This document shows positions 62,507 to 64,000 of a stretch of 64,000 nt of DNA, in pieces. The notes under the pieces are model-generated. The model searched no databases. It saw only the letters and a list, made by a program, of their open reading frames with translations, and was not told the origin of the DNA. Source of the DNA: Pomphorhynchus laevis (lineage: Eukaryota; Acanthocephala; Palaeacanthocephala; Echinorhynchida; Pomphorhynchidae). The number at the start of each line of letters is the position of its first letter. Within the stretch, counting starts at the first letter, position 1. The DNA is taken from NCBI GenBank assembly GCA_012934845.2, contig WNNJ02001666.1, positions 1 to 64,000 on the forward strand. The letters run 5' to 3'. The translations under genes were made by a program, and so were the position numbers.

Positions 62507-62616
62507 CAGTGGTGTAGATATACATTTCTGTATATTGCTTTTGGTTGGGGATCGTATTCTAACGATCTATTAGAAACCTACCTAGTTGTTTGATCCGCTA
62601 GCCGGATCACTGATTT

Positions 62617-64000
62617 AGTAATCAAATACTATAATCAAATACTATATAGTATTTCATAATTGCTATCATTTAAAAATATACCAATTTGCGCTTTGGATTC
62701 AATACCATTGCAATGAAATATATAACGAATTATGAATGCAACTATTCACGTCAAATGCCTCAGTGTTTATATAGTATTTTAAATTTAGTCGTTAATATTC
62801 ATTTTATTACACAAATTACGTAGGAAGTTTAATTTGGTAAAAGTATGTTGTGAATGATATTTAAATTATAACAATTAATTAATAATTAAATTAGTTTAAT
62901 TATTAAATTATTGTTCATTAATTCAATTTGAACTTTTCTACTGTAATTTTGATTATTAATTTAATTATTTAATTTTTAAATTTAAATTATTATTAATTAT
63001 AAGTTCAATTTAAAATTATTTACTATATTTTTTAATTATTTATTAAATTAGTTTAATTATCAAATTATTTAATAGTTGATATCATTTAAGTTTTGAATAT
63101 TCAGTTTGAATATTTATTCAGTTTTAACTGTGCTATGATGTACTGGGTTTTACAATAAAATTATTTTAAGTCTTTGATGTTATTTTGCAAAATACTATTT
63201 CATCTTTTAAATTAAAGATCTTTAATACTTTAATCAAATCTTTGAATGTTAATAAACATTTGTAATTATTATTAATTATTAATGATTTGTAAACTTTAAT
63301 TTGATTTAATTAATAATCAATTGTAAATGTAAATATTAAAATTTAATTATCAAATTAAAGATTTGTAATATTTAATTTGATCTGTCAAATATTGTCAGTA
63401 CTTCAAATTTTACTAATAATTAAATCTTAACAAAGAAATATGAACTTATTAAACGTCTTCAATCGGTGAACTAAGTGAACCTATTGTTTTATTTATTATT
63501 CTTTAATTTACTTATTATTTCTAAGCATACAGAGAGATCACGATGCTTCGAAGAAAATTACAAATTTTCGACCAAACAGAATTGCCAGTAGATGATTTTT
63601 ACTTCATATTTTATGTGGAAAGTTTGCTGTAATTTATCATTGATATAATTTAATTGATAATATACTTTATTATTAATTATATTATAATTGATTAAATTAT
63701 TATTGTAAATATTTGAGTTAAATATAGTCAATTCTTATAAGTTTTGTGTTTTCCTCTGTATTTTGTTATTGTAAATGATATTAATGATAAGTAAATCATA
63801 ATGATATTATGATTTACTTTTCAAAAGCAGTTTCGCTGAACCAGCTGATAAAATAATTATCTACTATCAAATTTTATAATTTTCACACTTTGAACACTTG
63901 CATTTGTTTCTTTTCGAAAATGACATTGACAAAATATAATATTTTTTAATAAAATAAGCAAAATAATTGTATTACTATAATTCTCTGATGTATTTCGTAA
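62617..64000. other. AT-rich intergenic block
   Basis: Very AT-rich with TTAATTATTAAATTA-type runs. A 31-codon frame at 63542-63634 (MLRRKLQIFDQTELPVDDFY ...) is unrecognised and may be chance. No other signal. Confidence 0.35.

Larger units (their letters stand above)
62143..62616 (-). repeat. Beta-family unit (397 bp) with terminal direct repeats
   Basis: 62143-62219 and 62539-62616 are near-identical 77-bp direct repeats (GGGGATCGTATTCTAACGAT ... CCGGATCACTGATTT) 397 bp apart, that is, 1.2 copies of a tandem unit. Between them the minus strand carries a tRNA-like sequence and then an interleaved-order hammerhead. No coding capacity. Confidence 0.7.

Noticed and set aside
1-64000. CRISPR arrays or prokaryotic operons
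   Set aside because: Repeats here are hundreds of bases long or transposon-derived, introns are present, and no cas-like or operon structure exists.

Overview
This window looks like AT-rich animal DNA from an invertebrate. It holds one intron-containing host gene, non-LTR retrotransposon wreckage of several clades, one Ty3-type LTR element, Penelope-like fragments, and many self-cleaving-RNA motifs. Nothing bacterial (operons, Shine-Dalgarno sites, CRISPR) is present. I cannot name the species. Type-I hammerheads in small tandem repeats, Penelope-like tails and a tRNA-like/hammerhead repeat are known combinations in flatworms, molluscs, cnidarians and similar phyla.

Layout. 0.2-4.3 kb: two opposed pieces of a Rex3/RTE-like LINE, then a decayed I/R1-like LINE. 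4.4-7.9 kb: a reverse-transcriptase element with a C-terminal zinc-knuckle plus PD-(D/E)xK-like domain (called family A here), bounded by inverted ~118-bp repeats that each carry a hammerhead. 8.0-11.3 kb: a nearly full-length LINE (ORF1, endonuclease, RT) on the minus strand. 11.5-16.3 kb: a Ty3-type element with 90-bp identical LTRs, one long gag-pol frame and a third partial LTR beyond a Penelope-like GIY-YIG fragment. 17-22.7 kb: more family-A pieces, including an internally tandem-duplicated one. 22.8-28.2 kb: mosaic of L2/CR1/jockey-like LINE fragments. 30.4-31.2 kb: a Rex3-like fragment between ~120-bp direct repeats. 31.8-39.5 kb: an EXOSC7/RRP42-like exosome gene of at least eight exons, its last exon and 3' flank duplicated in tandem. 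40.6-46.3 kb: a GC-rich 69-bp palindrome, LINE fragments and a minisatellite. 47.9-52.9 kb: a dense zone of hammerhead-bearing repeats and palindromes. 55.5-59.3 kb: an array of eleven ~370-bp hammerhead-bearing units, eight one way and three the other, between 12-bp direct repeats. 62.1-62.6 kb: a related unit joined to a tRNA-like promoter.

Most notable. Several unrelated repeat families carry all the hammerhead core parts (CUGANGA, GAAA, UH cleavage site and stems I, II and III) in the linear order GAAA-strand, CUGANGA-strand, UH-strand. That order is not a circular permutation of the known type I, II or III hammerheads: all three stems interleave. The stem sequences differ between families but stay complementary, which argues for selection on structure. 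Productive folding would seem to need two copies, either as a dimer or as neighbouring repeats. Canonical hammerheads and minimal Penelope-type ones with a one-base-pair stem III occur in the same window.

Limits. All calls rest on reading the sequence. No database search, RNA folding program or alignment was run.
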